DNA of 64,000 nt from a bacterium (GTDB lineage Bacteria > AUK180), in the NCBI GenBank assembly GCA_023144005.1, contig JAGLGN010000024.1, positions 36,588 to 100,587 on the forward strand, read 5' to 3'. The notes under the pieces are model-generated. The model saw nothing but the letters and a program-made list of their open reading frames with translations. It was not told the DNA's origin and searched no databases. The stretch's first letter is position 1; every line of letters begins with the position of its first letter. This document shows, piece after piece, positions 63,805 through 64,000 of this stretch. A program made the position numbers and the translations under genes.

Positions 63805-64000
63805 TATGTCCCGATGGAAGATTGAGGTTTTTCTCCATAATAATAATTCCTTTGTTCTCTTCCTATTCACTTTTCTAGTCTCCTTTCTCTGCTTCATCTC
63901 TCACCCACCTCGAGCACGGCGCAGCCGTGCGCCCAAACGAGAGTTCCGGAAGGAGTGCGCGATCGTTAGAGCTTTTAGAGGCAGGAACGAATGTTCGAGG
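63805..64000. other. Right-edge non-coding segment
   Basis: Begins with TATGTCCCGATGG, a word also in the composite repeat. A perfect hairpin GCACGGC-GCA-GCCGTGC lies at 63914-63930. No gene is recognisable before the window ends. Confidence 0.5.

Noticed and set aside
63307-63897. 196-residue reading frame on the minus strand
   Set aside because: It runs through the nested MITE-like copies and contains the same peptide several times because the DNA is repeated; no ribosome-binding site and no family resemblance.

Overview
The window reads as a chromosomal segment of an uncultured Gram-negative bacterium. Lipoproteins with lipoboxes, an OmpA/SPOR protein, an MltD-type transglycosylase, PorV-like barrels and four secreted proteins with C-terminal YPNP-type (type IX-like or FlgD-like) tails suggest a lineage in or near the FCB superphylum or a WOR-3-like candidate phylum. 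This placement is an inference from protein families; there is no rRNA gene in the window.

Region 1 (1-9.7 kb) is a visibly A+T-richer defence island: the 3' part of a TaqI/Eco57I-like DNA methylase, a SIR2 protein, a TIR protein with a roughly 1000-residue helical C-terminus, a RES-domain protein, an OLD-type ATPase-TOPRIM protein, a DUF2971 protein and an unknown small protein, all on the + strand. The first five are overlapping or nearly touching, so they look like one transcription unit joining three putative NAD+-consuming enzymes, a modification enzyme and an OLD nuclease. I could not match this gene order to a named system.

Region 2 (9.7-14.9 kb) is repeat-rich, with a DUF4236 protein, a small membrane protein ending in a 7-bp microsatellite, a CsgG-like/sulfatase-modifying-factor fusion and a methyltransferase.

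Region 3 (14.9-26.7 kb) has a divergent pair of transcription units: mltD and a TPR protein on -, and on + a long housekeeping operon M50 protease-trpS-scpA-scpB-rluB-cmk-plsC-S1 protein, ending with three poorly known genes.

Region 4 (27.3-35.7 kb) holds a secreted YPNP-tailed protein, a PorV-like/CsgG-like fusion, a PocR plus degenerate HD-GYP protein, a membrane-WecG glycosyltransferase fusion and nth. Region 5 (36.2-52.6 kb) holds rpe, a lamin-tail protein, a PorV-OmpA-SPOR fusion, a TPR protein, thrC, envelope proteins, a 2864-residue repeat protein and sixA. Region 6 (53.5-63.3 kb) holds a zinc-ribbon coiled-coil protein, four tRNA genes, the proteostasis run tig-clpP-clpX-lon, an RNA methyltransferase, tatD and a GH18 protein.

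Between these blocks almost every long intergenic gap is packed with dispersed repeats: short quasi-tandem words, dRS3-like dyads, a composite family (about 26.9, 35.8 and 52.8 kb) and a roughly 270-bp MITE-like element with 31-bp inverted ends. One MITE copy is inserted in the composite repeat, and another is nested inside a sibling at the right end of the window, where its end supplies the stop codon of the GH18 gene. Several monocistronic or first genes have good -35/-10 boxes only 5-10 bp upstream of the start codon, which suggests leaderless mRNAs.
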